A DNA stretch of 19,563 bases from CAZJDM01 sp964544765 (GCA_964544765.1 CAZJDM010000085.1:1-19563); one strand, 5' to 3'; counted from the first letter of the stretch, positions 1 through 7,583 are shown. Made by a program: numbers and translations. The notes: generated by a model from the letters alone, not told the origin.

Positions 1-954
1 AAAATTAGAATGATCCTCTGTCATACATGCAAAACACATTTTTCTGAACGAAAGGGAACCTCGTTAGAAGGATGTAAGCTTCCTGAAGAAACAGCGATAT
101 CATTATTTGAACATTGAGGGAGGGGAATGGCACTCTTGCAACCTCCAGGCTAGTGGGGGTTCATAAAGACACCGTAACTAGATACGGTAAATTAGCTGGA
201 TCACACAGCTTTAATCTCCATCAGGAATTGGTGGATATTTCCCCCTGAGACAAAAGAAGTCCAGTTTGATGAGAAATGGGGATTTGTAGCCAAAAAGGAG
301 AAGCTTTGTGGTCCTGATGATGAACAATCAGGTGATCAATGGGATCACACTGCTATTGATCCGGAAAGCCGCTTACTTTTAAGTATAGTACCTGGTAAAC
401 GAACCGGTAATTATACTGATAAGCTTGTAAGTGAAGTTCAGGAACGGACAAATAACCGAACTGATTTGTATCTTACTAGCGATGAACATGGTCCGTATAA
501 AACAGCAATAAAAAAAGCCTATACGGAAAAAGGTAAACTGCCCAAAGACCTGGTGTATGCAACGGTGAGGAAAGATCGAGAAAAAGGTCGAGTTGTAAAT
601 GTAACAATCAAATTAATCTTTGGGACCATGCTTCTTCTCAATAGTTATCTAACAAGATCAACAGTCAGCAAGTCAGTAAATACGGCCTTTGTGGAGAGGC
701 ACAATGGTACCGACAGACATCAGAACAAGCGAAAGCAACGTAAGACATACTGTTTCTCAAAAACTCTTGATATGCATGAATCTCTTTCCTATTTCATAGC
801 ATATAGTTATAATTTTTGTTGGGCTGTTAGAACTCTGAGGATCAAAATGAAAAGAGGTTCTTATAAACAAAGGACCCCGGCTATGGCAGCAGGTTTGTCT
901 GATCATATTTGGAGCACTGCGGAGTGGATAAAATATCCTGCTAAAGGTAATTAG
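1..954 (+). pseudogene. IS1-like transposase, frameshifted remnant, open at left edge
   Basis: Three pieces of one transposase lie in different frames. Frame 1 from base 1 reads a CHTC zinc-knuckle-like segment followed by HFSERKGTSLEG and ends at TGA 115-117. Frame 3 from about 138 reads ATSRLVGVHKDTVTRYGKLA and ends at TGA 246-248. Frame 1 from 244 reads VQFDEKWGFVAKK and runs to the stop at 952-954, through TSDEHGPYKTA, VNTAFVERHNGTDR, TYCFSK, YSYNFCW and RTPAMAAGLSDHIWS. Joined, they match the order of blocks I know from IS1-related DDE transposases: N-terminal zinc motif and helix-turn-helix, then a catalytic domain with D and E positions. The last 162 residues form an open frame from the ATG at 466 but represent only the C-terminal half of the catalytic region, so it is not an independent gene. 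The stretch between 115 and 138 probably holds two small indels. The gene should be inactive. The true start and left inverted repeat lie outside the window. Confidence 0.85.
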
Positions 955-1003
955 CTATCTTAGGACACCACCAAATTTTCATGTTGATTCCCCTCAGTTA
1001 TTA

Positions 1004-1037
1004 TCTACTAAACTTCAAAATCTACTAAACTTTAAAA
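1004..1037. repeat. 17-bp tandem duplication
   Basis: Two head-to-tail copies of TCTACTAAACTTYAAAA occupy 1004-1020 and 1021-1037 and differ at one position. They lie between the decayed IS remnant and the rplU promoter. No function is suggested; replication slippage or a scar near the insertion would explain it. Confidence 0.8.
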
Positions 1038-1220
1038 GTCTAGGATTTGATTTTGTGCAATTTAAATTAATTTTGATTTTTTGGCAACTAACTAAAAAGA
1101 TTTAATTACATTCAGCGTTGTTAGTTAGATTTCATAGAAAACTAATTTAGTATCTAAAGCTACATAATCTTAGTAACAAAACTGACATTTCAGAAAAGTT
1201 TCAGCCAGAGTTGATTTAAT

Positions 1221-1250
1221 TTGACAACTTTACAAGAATTAGTTTATATG
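1221..1250 (+). promoter_or_regulatory. probable sigma-70 promoter of the rplU operon
   Basis: A perfect -35 box TTGACA (1221-1226) is followed after 18 bases by TATATG (1245-1250), which matches four of six -10 positions. Transcription would start near 1257, giving a leader of about 80 bases before rplU. It is the best promoter match in this gap and faces a ribosomal protein operon. Confidence 0.55.
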
Positions 1251-1338
1251 AATGGTCTATTTAAGAGGCTTTTTGCGTCCAAATCTGAGCCTTTTTTAGG
1301 TCTAAGGATCATTTTTTCGTTAGAATTGGAGGACTTAA

Positions 1339-1647
1339 ATGTATGCTGTAGTAAGAACTGGTGGGAAACAATATCAAGTCGCCAAAGGTGATGAAGTTAT
1401 TGTAGAAAAGTTAGATGGAGAAGAAGGTGCTAAAATCACATTAGATGAAGTCCTACTTATTGGCGGAGAAAAAACTCAGATTGGACAACCCTTGGTTGAG
1501 GGAGCTAAGGTAAAAGCTGTGATTGCCAAGCAATTTCGTGATAAAAAGATTCTGGTCCAGCATTTTAAAAGAAGAAAAACGTATCAAAAAATAAATGGTC
1601 ATCGACAACCATATACTAAGCTTAAAATAGTTGAAATTTCTAGTTAG
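1339..1647 (+). CDS. rplU: 50S ribosomal protein L21
   Basis: L21 is a large-subunit protein that binds 23S rRNA near L20. The 102-residue product has the family's usual length and its hallmarks: the N-terminal MYAVVRTGGKQYQVAKGD, a central beta region, and the basic RRKTYQKINGHRQPYTKLKI end, where the KxxGHRQ motif is diagnostic. The ATG is preceded by a strong GGAGG (1328-1332) with six bases of spacing. It is the first gene of a block with rpmA, obgE, rsfS and rlmH, a common bacterial arrangement. A hairpin with a T-run starts at its stop codon and may lower or tune readthrough into rpmA. Confidence 0.97.
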   Translation: MYAVVRTGGKQYQVAKGDEVIVEKLDGEEGAKITLDEVLLIGGEKTQIGQPLVEGAKVKAVIAKQFRDKKILVQHFKRRKTYQKINGHRQPYTKLKIVEISS

Positions 1648-1677
1648 TCTTAATGCGTTGAAATGTTAAGACTTTTT
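1646..1677 (+). terminator. hairpin with T-run between rplU and rpmA (possible attenuator)
   Basis: AGTCTTAA (1646-1653) pairs perfectly with TTAAGACT (1666-1673) around a 12-base loop and is followed by a short T-run (to 1677). It overlaps the rplU stop codon. The stem is AT-rich, so it is likely to be a partial terminator or an mRNA processing/stability element rather than a complete stop. The same palindrome core recurs between purL and purQ. Confidence 0.5.
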
Positions 1678-1698
1678 ATTTGATAGAAGGGAAAAACC

Positions 1699-1959
1699 AT
1701 GGCACATAAGAAAGCTGGTGGAAGTTCTAAGAACGGACGAGATAGTAATGGTCAACGTAGAGGCACAAAGATGTACGAAGGACAGTTCGCTAAAGCTGGC
1801 AATATTATAATTAGACAAGTAGGGACTGCCTTACATCCAGGAAGAAATGTAGGTATGGGGAGAGACTATACATTATTTGCACTAAAAGACGGAATAGTTA
1901 AGTTCGAGCGAAAAACCAGAAAAAAACAAATGGTTAGCGTATATCCAGCTGCTAATTAG
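1699..1959 (+). CDS. rpmA: 50S ribosomal protein L27
   Basis: L27 sits at the peptidyl transferase centre, its N-terminus reaching toward the P-site tRNA. The 86-residue product begins MAHKKAGGSSKNGRDSNGQ, the conserved family start, and continues with IIIRQVGT, HPGRNVGMGRDYTLFAL and GIVKFE, all in the usual order. The ATG at 1699 has AGAAGGGA just upstream. There is no N-terminal extension of the kind that the Prp protease removes in Firmicutes, and no prp/ysxB gene between rplU and rpmA, which is consistent with a non-Firmicute host. It lies 51 bases after rplU. Confidence 0.97.
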   Translation: MAHKKAGGSSKNGRDSNGQRRGTKMYEGQFAKAGNIIIRQVGTALHPGRNVGMGRDYTLFALKDGIVKFERKTRKKQMVSVYPAAN

Positions 1960-2069
1960 GTTGTGTTTTGCGTTAAAAAGGTCAAGGTCAAGACCCTATC
2001 TATCCATCTAGAATGCACAATATCTGCGTTATTATTAAAAACTCCTCATCAGATTAACATAAGTTAGTT

Positions 2070-2102
2070 ATGTCATTACAAGAAAAGAGAAATAAGAAGT
2101 GA
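2070..2102 (+). other. possible 10-codon upstream ORF overlapping the obgE start
   Basis: ATG at 2070-2072 opens a frame encoding MSLQEKRNKK that ends at TGA 2100-2102. Its stop overlaps the GTG start of obgE (2099-2101) in a GTGA arrangement, which would allow translational coupling. obgE lacks a strong SD of its own. The mini-ORF has no clear SD either, so it may be chance. Confidence 0.25.
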
Positions 2103-3124
2103 AATTTGTTGATGAAACCAGTATCTTTGTCTTTGGGGGAAAAGGCGGGGATGGTATTTCAAGTTTTAGAAGAGAAAAACATGTACCTAAAGGAGGTCCA
2201 GATGGTGGTGACGGAGGTCCTGGAGGTAATATATTCATTAGAGGCTCCAATAACACCAATACACTCCTTCATTTGAGATATAACAGGCATCATAGGGCCA
2301 AACCCGGCATAAACGGCATGTCCAAGAATAAACATGGAAAGAGTGGGGAGGATTTATATATAGATGTTCCTTGTGGGACCATAATTTTAGACCAAGAAAC
2401 CAAACAATGTTTGGGTGAAATAATTAACGAAAATGATCAGGTTTTAGTAGCTAAAGGTGGAAAAAAGGGTTTAGGTAATTGTCGATTTGTTTCAAGTGTA
2501 AATAGAACTCCCCAGAAATCTACTAAAGGACTGGTTGGTGAAAACAAATCCCTTAAGCTGGAATTGAAATTATTAGCGGATGTTGGCTTGGTTGGTTTTC
2601 CCAATGCTGGCAAATCAACTTTTTTATCAACTATAACGGACGCTAAACCCAAAATCGCCGATTATCCATTTACGACCCTTAATCCTATTCTTGGGGTTAT
2701 TAAGACTCCAGATTTTAATAGTTTTGTTATTGCAGATATACCGGGCTTAATCGAACATGCTAGTGAAGGGGCTGGTCTGGGTATCGAATTTTTAAAGCAT
2801 ATTGAACGTACCAATGTTTTGTTGCATTTTATTGATGTGAGTCAATTTCCTCAGGTAGATTTGATGGAGAATTTTAGTGTTATTAACCGAGAACTTACCA
2901 ATTATCATTCCGAGCTAGGTAAGAAACAAATGATACTGGTTTTTACTAAATGTGATCAATTATCTGATCCCGATATGAATAAAGAAATCCAAACTTTATT
3001 TAAAGATATTCAACTACCTAAATATTTTATTTCCTCTATTACCAAAAAAGGTGTAAATAATCTCATTATGGCTGTGGATCAAAGTGTTCGTAATAGCTAT
3101 TTATCAGGGATGTTATATAGTTAA
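2099..3124 (+). CDS. obgE: GTPase ObgE/CgtA, ribosome assembly
   Basis: Obg is a slow GTPase that binds 50S precursors and links ribosome assembly to growth state. The 341-residue product has the glycine-rich Obg fold (about 1-158, with KGGPDGGDGGPGG near 31-43) followed by a G domain. Visible motifs are G1 GFPNAGKS (166-173), G2 around YPFTT (189-193), G3 DIPG (213-216), G4 TKCD (283-286) and G5 ISS (311-313). G4 carries Thr in place of the usual Asn of NKxD, a tolerated but less common variant. The protein ends soon after the G domain, so it lacks a C-terminal OCT domain, as in many bacteria. The start is GTG; the upstream AAGAGA is a weak SD. Some 140 bases separate it from rpmA with no clear promoter or terminator, and rsfS follows 23 bases later. 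Confidence 0.95.
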   Translation: MKFVDETSIFVFGGKGGDGISSFRREKHVPKGGPDGGDGGPGGNIFIRGSNNTNTLLHLRYNRHHRAKPGINGMSKNKHGKSGEDLYIDVPCGTIILDQETKQCLGEIINENDQVLVAKGGKKGLGNCRFVSSVNRTPQKSTKGLVGENKSLKLELKLLADVGLVGFPNAGKSTFLSTITDAKPKIADYPFTTLNPILGVIKTPDFNSFVIADIPGLIEHASEGAGLGIEFLKHIERTNVLLHFIDVSQFPQVDLMENFSVINRELTNYHSELGKKQMILVFTKCDQLSDPDMNKEIQTLFKDIQLPKYFISSITKKGVNNLIMAVDQSVRNSYLSGMLYS

Positions 3125-3147
3125 GTTATTTATTAGGAGTTTTTGCA

Positions 3148-3561
3148 ATGACTGACAAGCAATTAGAAGGTAAAGAATTAGCTTTTACATGTACCAGATC
3201 ATTAGCTGATAAAAAGGCCAAAAAAATTATCCTTCTTGATTTGAAAGGTAACAGCGATGTTACCGACTATTTTCTTATATGCAGTGGTAATTCAGATCGT
3301 CATGTTAAAGCCTTATATGAGAATTTATATTTGTACCTTAAGAAAGATCGTCAAATTCTTCCCAATCATGTAGAGGGGCAGAAAACCGGTCACTGGATTC
3401 TAATGGATTATAGTGAGGTAGTTGTTCATATATTTTATGACTATATTCGAGACTATTATGACTTAGAAGGTTTATGGAAATCCGCTGAAAAAATGATTGT
3501 TCCAGGATTGGAAAATGATCCCAATATGATTGTTCCTTCTTCAAAACCCAATATTGTATGA
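3148..3561 (+). CDS. rsfS: ribosome silencing factor RsfS
   Basis: RsfS binds L14 on the large subunit and blocks subunit joining, lowering translation when nutrients are short. The 137-residue product shows the family pattern: KKAKKIILLDLKG, VTDYFLICSGNSDRHVKAL, then HVEGQKTGHWILMDYSEVVVHIF and RDYYDLEGLW. The conserved W..MDY..VVVHIF core is intact. AGGAG (3135-3139) lies 8 bases before the ATG. Its stop codon overlaps the rlmH start (ATGA), so the two are translationally coupled. The last 20 or so residues after LEGLW are a variable tail. Confidence 0.95.
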   Translation: MTDKQLEGKELAFTCTRSLADKKAKKIILLDLKGNSDVTDYFLICSGNSDRHVKALYENLYLYLKKDRQILPNHVEGQKTGHWILMDYSEVVVHIFYDYIRDYYDLEGLWKSAEKMIVPGLENDPNMIVPSSKPNIV

Positions 3562-4034
3562 CCATTAAATTAGTTACCTTTGGTAAAATAAAAAACTCTT
3601 CATTACAGACTAGTTGTGAACACTATATGAGCCGGATTAAACGGTTCTGTTCTTTGGAAATGATCTGTTTAAAAGAAGAAAAAATAAGATCGAGCAAAGA
3701 TAAAAAAAGTGCCTTAAAAAAAGAAGGGCAGCGGCTACTACGCTATTTACAGGATAAACATATAATTACAATTTTGTTGGATGAACAAGGAAAACAATTT
3801 TCTTCAATGCAATTTGCCCATTTTCTAAAAGAGAAAGCCATCAACGGTAATAAGGATTTGTATTTTTTGGTAGGTAGTTCATATGGATTTGATCCGGAAA
3901 TAAAAAATCTAGCTCAAGTACAACTGTCTTTATCAAAGATGACTTTACCTCATGAGTTATCTATTGTCATGTTGTGTGAACAAATATATCGTGGTTTCTC
4001 TATTATTAATAATTTGCCGTATCATCACAGTTAA
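3558..4034 (+). CDS. rlmH: 23S rRNA pseudouridine-1915 N3-methyltransferase RlmH
   Basis: RlmH is a SPOUT-class, SAM-dependent enzyme that methylates pseudouridine 1915 in helix 69 of 23S rRNA in assembled ribosomes. The 158-residue product has the family length. It shows the trefoil-knot segments ILLDEQGKQFSS, LYFLVGSSYGFDPEI and SLSKMTLPHELSIVMLCEQIYRGFSI, and the C-terminal LPYHHS that corresponds to the usual PYH end. In the SAM-binding loop the common GG pair reads GS, a mild variation. The ATG at 3558 overlaps the rsfS stop by four bases. It is the last gene of the block; the 244 bases that follow hold AT-rich DNA with imperfect repeats of AATTATTAG but no clear terminator. Confidence 0.94.
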   Translation: MTIKLVTFGKIKNSSLQTSCEHYMSRIKRFCSLEMICLKEEKIRSSKDKKSALKKEGQRLLRYLQDKHIITILLDEQGKQFSSMQFAHFLKEKAINGNKDLYFLVGSSYGFDPEIKNLAQVQLSLSKMTLPHELSIVMLCEQIYRGFSIINNLPYHHS

Positions 4035-4278
4035 TATCATGTCATTACCTATCATAATTATCAGTTCATAACTTAATTATTAGAACCGAATTATTAGGAT
4101 TAGAACTTACATAATCTTTGAAACATAACAATATAATTATATTGATAAATTACTTTAAACTTATATTAAACTGAAATACACATTGATTTACAGATAGTTA
4201 CTATGGTAATTAAATGCCCAGATTGTTGAACAATAAATATATTTACAACCTTAGAGATTAAAAGGAAAAGAGGTTATT

Positions 4279-5472
4279 ATGGAACGTTTGATAAGTTTAT
4301 TAGGACTGTTTGTTTTAATGTTTCTAGCTTGGTTATTATCCTCCGATCGTAAAAAAATGAACTATCGTCTTATTATCAGTGGAGTATTACTGCAAACTGC
4401 TCTTGCCTTAATTATTTTAAAGACCGATTTTGGTTTGACCCTATTTCAAGGTGCTAGGAACGTCATTACAACCATGTTGGAGTTTTCTGATGCTGGAGCT
4501 GAATTAGTTTTTGGAGGGCAATTTAAGGAACACTTTTTTGCTTTTTCAGTCTTACCCACTATAATTTTTGTTTCAGCTGTAATGGCCGTTTTATTTCACT
4601 TAGGAATTATGCAATGGATTGTAAAAGCAATGGCATGGGTAATGGTTAAAGTTATGGATGTTTCTGGTTCTGAGTCATTAGCTGCTAGTGCCAATGTTTT
4701 TGTTGGTCAAACAGAGGCTCCCTTGGTTATAAAACCTTATATTGAATCCATGACCAAAAGTGAAATAATGTCTCTTATGACAGGTGGAATGGCGACTATT
4801 GCCGGGGGAGTTATGGCCGCCTATGCTAGTTTCGGAGCTGATCCAGGGCACTTACTTACCGCATCGATCATGTCTGCTCCTGCAGCGATTGTAATTGCTA
4901 AAATAATGTTTCCTGAAAGAGAAAAATCGGTATCCAAAGGTGTGGTAAAAATTGATATCCCTAAATCTGATAGTAACATTCTAGATGCAGCTTGTAGAGG
5001 AGCTGGAGAAGGTCTTAAGTTAGCATTAAATGTCGGCGCTATGTTAATAGCTTTTGTTGCTTTTACAGCCTTAGTAAATCATTTACTTGGTTTTGTTCCT
5101 ACAGATGAGCCTTTAACTTTTGAGCGTATCTTGGGTTGGTTTTTTCGCCCGATTGCTTGGATTTTAGGAGTTAGCTGGGCCGATTCAGGTCATGTGGCGC
5201 CTCTATTAGGTAAAAAAATGTTTTTAAATGAATTTGTAGCTTATCTTGATTTGATGAAATTAAAGGAAACAATTTCTCCTAGAGCTTTTATAATCTCGAC
5301 TTATGCCCTTTGTGGATTTGCTAATTTTGGTTCTATCGCCATTCAAATTGGTGGAATTGGCGGATTGGTACCGGGAAGAAGAAAAGATTTAGCTGCCATG
5401 GGTTTTAAGGCTATGCTAGGAGGCACAATCGCAGCACTTATGACAGCTACCATTGCTGGAGTGTTAATTTAG
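4279..5472 (+). CDS. nupC: NupC-family concentrative nucleoside transporter
   Basis: This inner-membrane symporter imports nucleosides with H+ or Na+. The 397-residue protein is close in size to E. coli NupC (400) and is hydrophobic throughout. Family motifs are clear: GQTEAPLVIKPYI (143-155), where QTE contacts the base and sugar in characterised CNTs; GGMATIAGGVMAAYASFGAD in the re-entrant core; NEFVAYLDL; and ALCGFANFGSIAIQIGGIGGL near the C-terminus, also substrate-binding. AGAGG upstream supports the ATG. A TATAAT hexamer exists at 4132-4137 in the gap before it but has no good -35 partner. A lipoprotein phosphatase gene follows after 63 bases, suggesting joint use in nucleotide salvage. 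Substrate range and coupling ion cannot be told from this reading. Confidence 0.94.
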   Translation: MERLISLLGLFVLMFLAWLLSSDRKKMNYRLIISGVLLQTALALIILKTDFGLTLFQGARNVITTMLEFSDAGAELVFGGQFKEHFFAFSVLPTIIFVSAVMAVLFHLGIMQWIVKAMAWVMVKVMDVSGSESLAASANVFVGQTEAPLVIKPYIESMTKSEIMSLMTGGMATIAGGVMAAYASFGADPGHLLTASIMSAPAAIVIAKIMFPEREKSVSKGVVKIDIPKSDSNILDAACRGAGEGLKLALNVGAMLIAFVAFTALVNHLLGFVPTDEPLTFERILGWFFRPIAWILGVSWADSGHVAPLLGKKMFLNEFVAYLDLMKLKETISPRAFIISTYALCGFANFGSIAIQIGGIGGLVPGRRKDLAAMGFKAMLGGTIAALMTATIAGVLI

Positions 5473-5535
5473 AGTATATAAACCAACCATGCTTTTATAA
5501 AGCGGTGATTTAATAAATGTCCAAAGGGGATTGCG

Positions 5536-6369
5536 ATGAAAATTCTATCTTTTGCTTTTATCACCCTGTTATTATTAAAATTATTTGGATGCGTTAGACC
5601 TCCTTATCCATCAGATTTGCAGTCAAGAAAACGAGGTCAAGAAAAGAGACTCTTAAATGAGAATATGGTTAATAGTGTGTTATATGTTCAGGCAGCGGCT
5701 GAATATAAGGCCTTGGCTTATCAAGCCTTCCATTTAGCAAGATCGGTGCTAGACAAAGAACTATGCAAAAAAGACAAAGACATTAAAAGAGCCATTATTG
5801 TAGATATCGATCAAACTATTCTAGACATAAGTCCTTATGATGCTTTTTTAATTAAAAAAAGAGTTCGTTTTGGAATTAAAAGAGGAAAGTGGCTCAAAAG
5901 TGCCAGTGCTAAAGCTGTTCCCGGTGCGGTGGAATTCATAAGATATGCTGATTCCAAAGGAGTGACCATCTTTTATATTTCCAACCGGAAGCCTAAGTAT
6001 TTTCAGACAACTAAACGAAATCTATTAAATGTTGGTGTTCCAAGTTTTGCGGATGACAAATTATTGTTAAGAGAAAGCAGTCGTAGTAAAAAAAGTCGTA
6101 GGGCGCGTGTTTCGCAAGGATATAAAGTTGTTTTATTAATTGGAGATGATCTAAGTGATTTTCATGAAGCTTTTGATAAAAAGCTCAGTGATAAAAGAAA
6201 TGAGTCGGTTGTGAAGTTTAGAGAAGCTTTTGGATCCCGATTTATCATTTTACCTAACCCCATTCATGGAGGCTGGTTAAAGGCGATCTACGAGAATAGA
6301 AGAATGAAAAATCTAGACGAGCAGCAAAGAATGACCTTTGAACGAAAAGCTTTAATTTCTTGGCTCTAA
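5536..6369 (+). CDS. class C (P4-type) acid phosphatase lipoprotein, HAD family
   Basis: The 277-residue protein starts with a hydrophobic signal ending in the lipobox-like LFGC, Cys19 being the likely lipidation site. It then follows the Haemophilus e(P4) pattern: HAD motif I IVDIDQT (88-94, nucleophile Asp90 and acid/base Asp92), WLKSASAKAVPGAVEF, motif II SNR (149-151), basic residues near 185-189, motif GDDLSDF (203-209), then AFGSRFIILPNPIHGGW. Characterised P4 enzymes are outer-membrane phosphomonoesterases that dephosphorylate NMN and 5'-nucleotides. Family membership is strong; the substrate is inferred. AAGGGG before the ATG supports the start. It sits 63 bases after nupC, so it may supply nucleosides to that transporter. 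The stop lies only 9 bases from the stop of the convergent FHA gene. Confidence 0.9.
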   Translation: MKILSFAFITLLLLKLFGCVRPPYPSDLQSRKRGQEKRLLNENMVNSVLYVQAAAEYKALAYQAFHLARSVLDKELCKKDKDIKRAIIVDIDQTILDISPYDAFLIKKRVRFGIKRGKWLKSASAKAVPGAVEFIRYADSKGVTIFYISNRKPKYFQTTKRNLLNVGVPSFADDKLLLRESSRSKKSRRARVSQGYKVVLLIGDDLSDFHEAFDKKLSDKRNESVVKFREAFGSRFIILPNPIHGGWLKAIYENRRMKNLDEQQRMTFERKALISWL

Positions 6370-6378
6370 TTGAGATTT

Positions 6379-7410
6379 TTATTTTAAATTAAAGGCTCCG
6401 ATACTATCATCTTTATTGATATGCACTATCGCGGAAAAAACAATCTTTTTAGTTTCTGATAAATCTACTCTTTCTATTTCAATAACCGAGCTAGATAAAT
6501 TTATCATTAAATTTTTATCCTGATCGTTATTGTTCCACTTATCCATTAATTGGCCAGGAGGAACTTTATGGTAAAATTTATCAAGGGATTGAGAAGAAGC
6601 TTCCCATGATAAGGTTTGAGCTACTAGTTCGGTGGCTTTTTTGTGATGTGGCACAGGGTGCCCCGATTTTTTGAACCTAGTAAAATTTTCTTCGGTCATT
6701 AAAGAGGTCCCGTTCTTACTTAATAAATCTACAATATTTAAATCCCCTTTTTGATTGATTGCCAGCAAACAATGAACCCTTGAAACGTCAGAAGTATCTA
6801 TATTGGCTATATGTACAAGTTTGGGATGTCTTCCACAGATTAACCACTTGGTCCATAGAAATTCAATTACTTTATTTTGAATATCGAATAAACTAATATA
6901 GCCAAACATCTGCATTTTAGGAGAAACCAGAACCAGGTGAGTTGCCGATAGATTACCTAAATTATAGGTTTTTACAATAAAGGCTCGATCACAAGTAAAA
7001 GAAATTTGTTCTTTGGCATTTTTAGGAATGTTTAGTTGCAGCTTGTTATAGTTTATATTGGAGGGAACGTAATTCACTATTATGGTTTTTTGATCAGAGG
7101 GTTCTTTTGGTTTTTGTAGGGATAATAATTCTTTGGCAGATACAAGATTTGTGTCCAATTGATTTTTTAATACGAGGGTTTTAATTATCTGATCAAAGCT
7201 TACACCTTTATAATGAGATATTCTGCTAAAAATATGTTTTAGTAAATCTTGTTCATCAAAATAAGTATGAGAAAAAGAGGGCGCGGAAGGATAGTATTTA
7301 CTGACTTCTGCAGGGATAACTTCTTTTAATAGATCCTCCATATTGATGACCTTACCTTTTTTGGTTTTTTGGTTTTTATTGTGATCAAATTTTAAAATGT
7401 TGTTCATCAA
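6379..7410 (-). CDS. FHA-domain protein of unknown role
   Basis: The 343-residue protein has no signal peptide or membrane segment. An FHA-like core spans about residues 185-245: CGRHPKL (192-198), SRVH (210-213) and SKNGT (231-235), the Gly-Arg, Ser-Arg-x-His and Asn-Gly-Thr signature of phosphothreonine-binding modules. Known FHA domains read phosphorylated partners in kinase signalling, secretion or cell division. Residues 25-100 are helical, and residues 100-190 look like a beta-rich region of unknown family; the C-terminus has no recognised domain. No Ser/Thr kinase or phosphatase gene lies nearby, so its partner is unknown. AGAGG precedes the ATG, which is immediately followed by a second ATG. 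It is divergent from the peptide-transporter operon and convergent with the phosphatase. Domain call is good; function is open. Confidence 0.75.
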   Translation of the reverse strand: MMNNILKFDHNKNQKTKKGKVINMEDLLKEVIPAEVSKYYPSAPSFSHTYFDEQDLLKHIFSRISHYKGVSFDQIIKTLVLKNQLDTNLVSAKELLSLQKPKEPSDQKTIIVNYVPSNINYNKLQLNIPKNAKEQISFTCDRAFIVKTYNLGNLSATHLVLVSPKMQMFGYISLFDIQNKVIEFLWTKWLICGRHPKLVHIANIDTSDVSRVHCLLAINQKGDLNIVDLLSKNGTSLMTEENFTRFKKSGHPVPHHKKATELVAQTLSWEASSQSLDKFYHKVPPGQLMDKWNNNDQDKNLMINLSSSVIEIERVDLSETKKIVFSAIVHINKDDSIGAFNLK

Positions 7411-7499
7411 AAAACCTCTTTTAGATCAAGTAGTTCAACTTAACTCTCTTACTTAATTTAAATATTATCAGATTTATCAAACATTTGCTGTTATTAATC

Positions 7500-7527
7500 T
7501 TGACCTTTTGTGTAGGTAAGATATAAG
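7500..7527 (+). promoter_or_regulatory. probable sigma-70 promoter of the yej-like/pur operon
   Basis: TTGACC (7500-7505) and TATAAG (7522-7527) each match five of six consensus positions with a 16-base spacer. Transcription would begin near 7534, about 50 bases before the TTG start of the first ATPase gene. It lies in the 173-base divergent gap shared with the FHA gene. Confidence 0.6.
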
Positions 7528-7583
7528 TTAAGCCAAAATAGATTACTAATATTTTTTAATTATATTTTTTCTAGGATTATAGA

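Larger units (their letters stand above)
955..1338. other. intergenic region between IS remnant and rplU
   Basis: No convincing gene is present in these 384 bases on either strand. They hold the tail of the IS remnant, a 17-bp tandem duplication (1004-1037), a weak inverted repeat (CTAACTAA at 1088-1095 with TTAGTTAG at 1121-1128, 25-base loop), a promoter-like pair at 1221-1250 and a roughly 80-base leader before rplU. The leader has a small hairpin, AGGCT 1266-1270 with AGCCT 1288-1292, followed by a T-run. I could not identify the right inverted repeat of the IS element with confidence. Confidence 0.7.

Noticed and set aside
466..954. Stand-alone 162-residue gene
   Set aside because: It is the tail of the transposase; the same frame is open from 244 with family-typical sequence, so the internal ATG is not a true start.
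1979..1998. GGTC/GACC inverted repeat after rpmA as terminator
   Set aside because: The stem is only four bases, there is no T-run, and obgE continues the same block.
2068..2259. Minus-strand proline-rich ORF opposite obgE
   Set aside because: It mirrors the glycine-rich Obg domain; codon pattern belongs to obgE on the plus strand.
4132..4137. TATAAT box as nupC promoter
   Set aside because: No acceptable -35 hexamer lies 15-19 bases upstream, and TATAAT is frequent by chance in this AT-rich gap.
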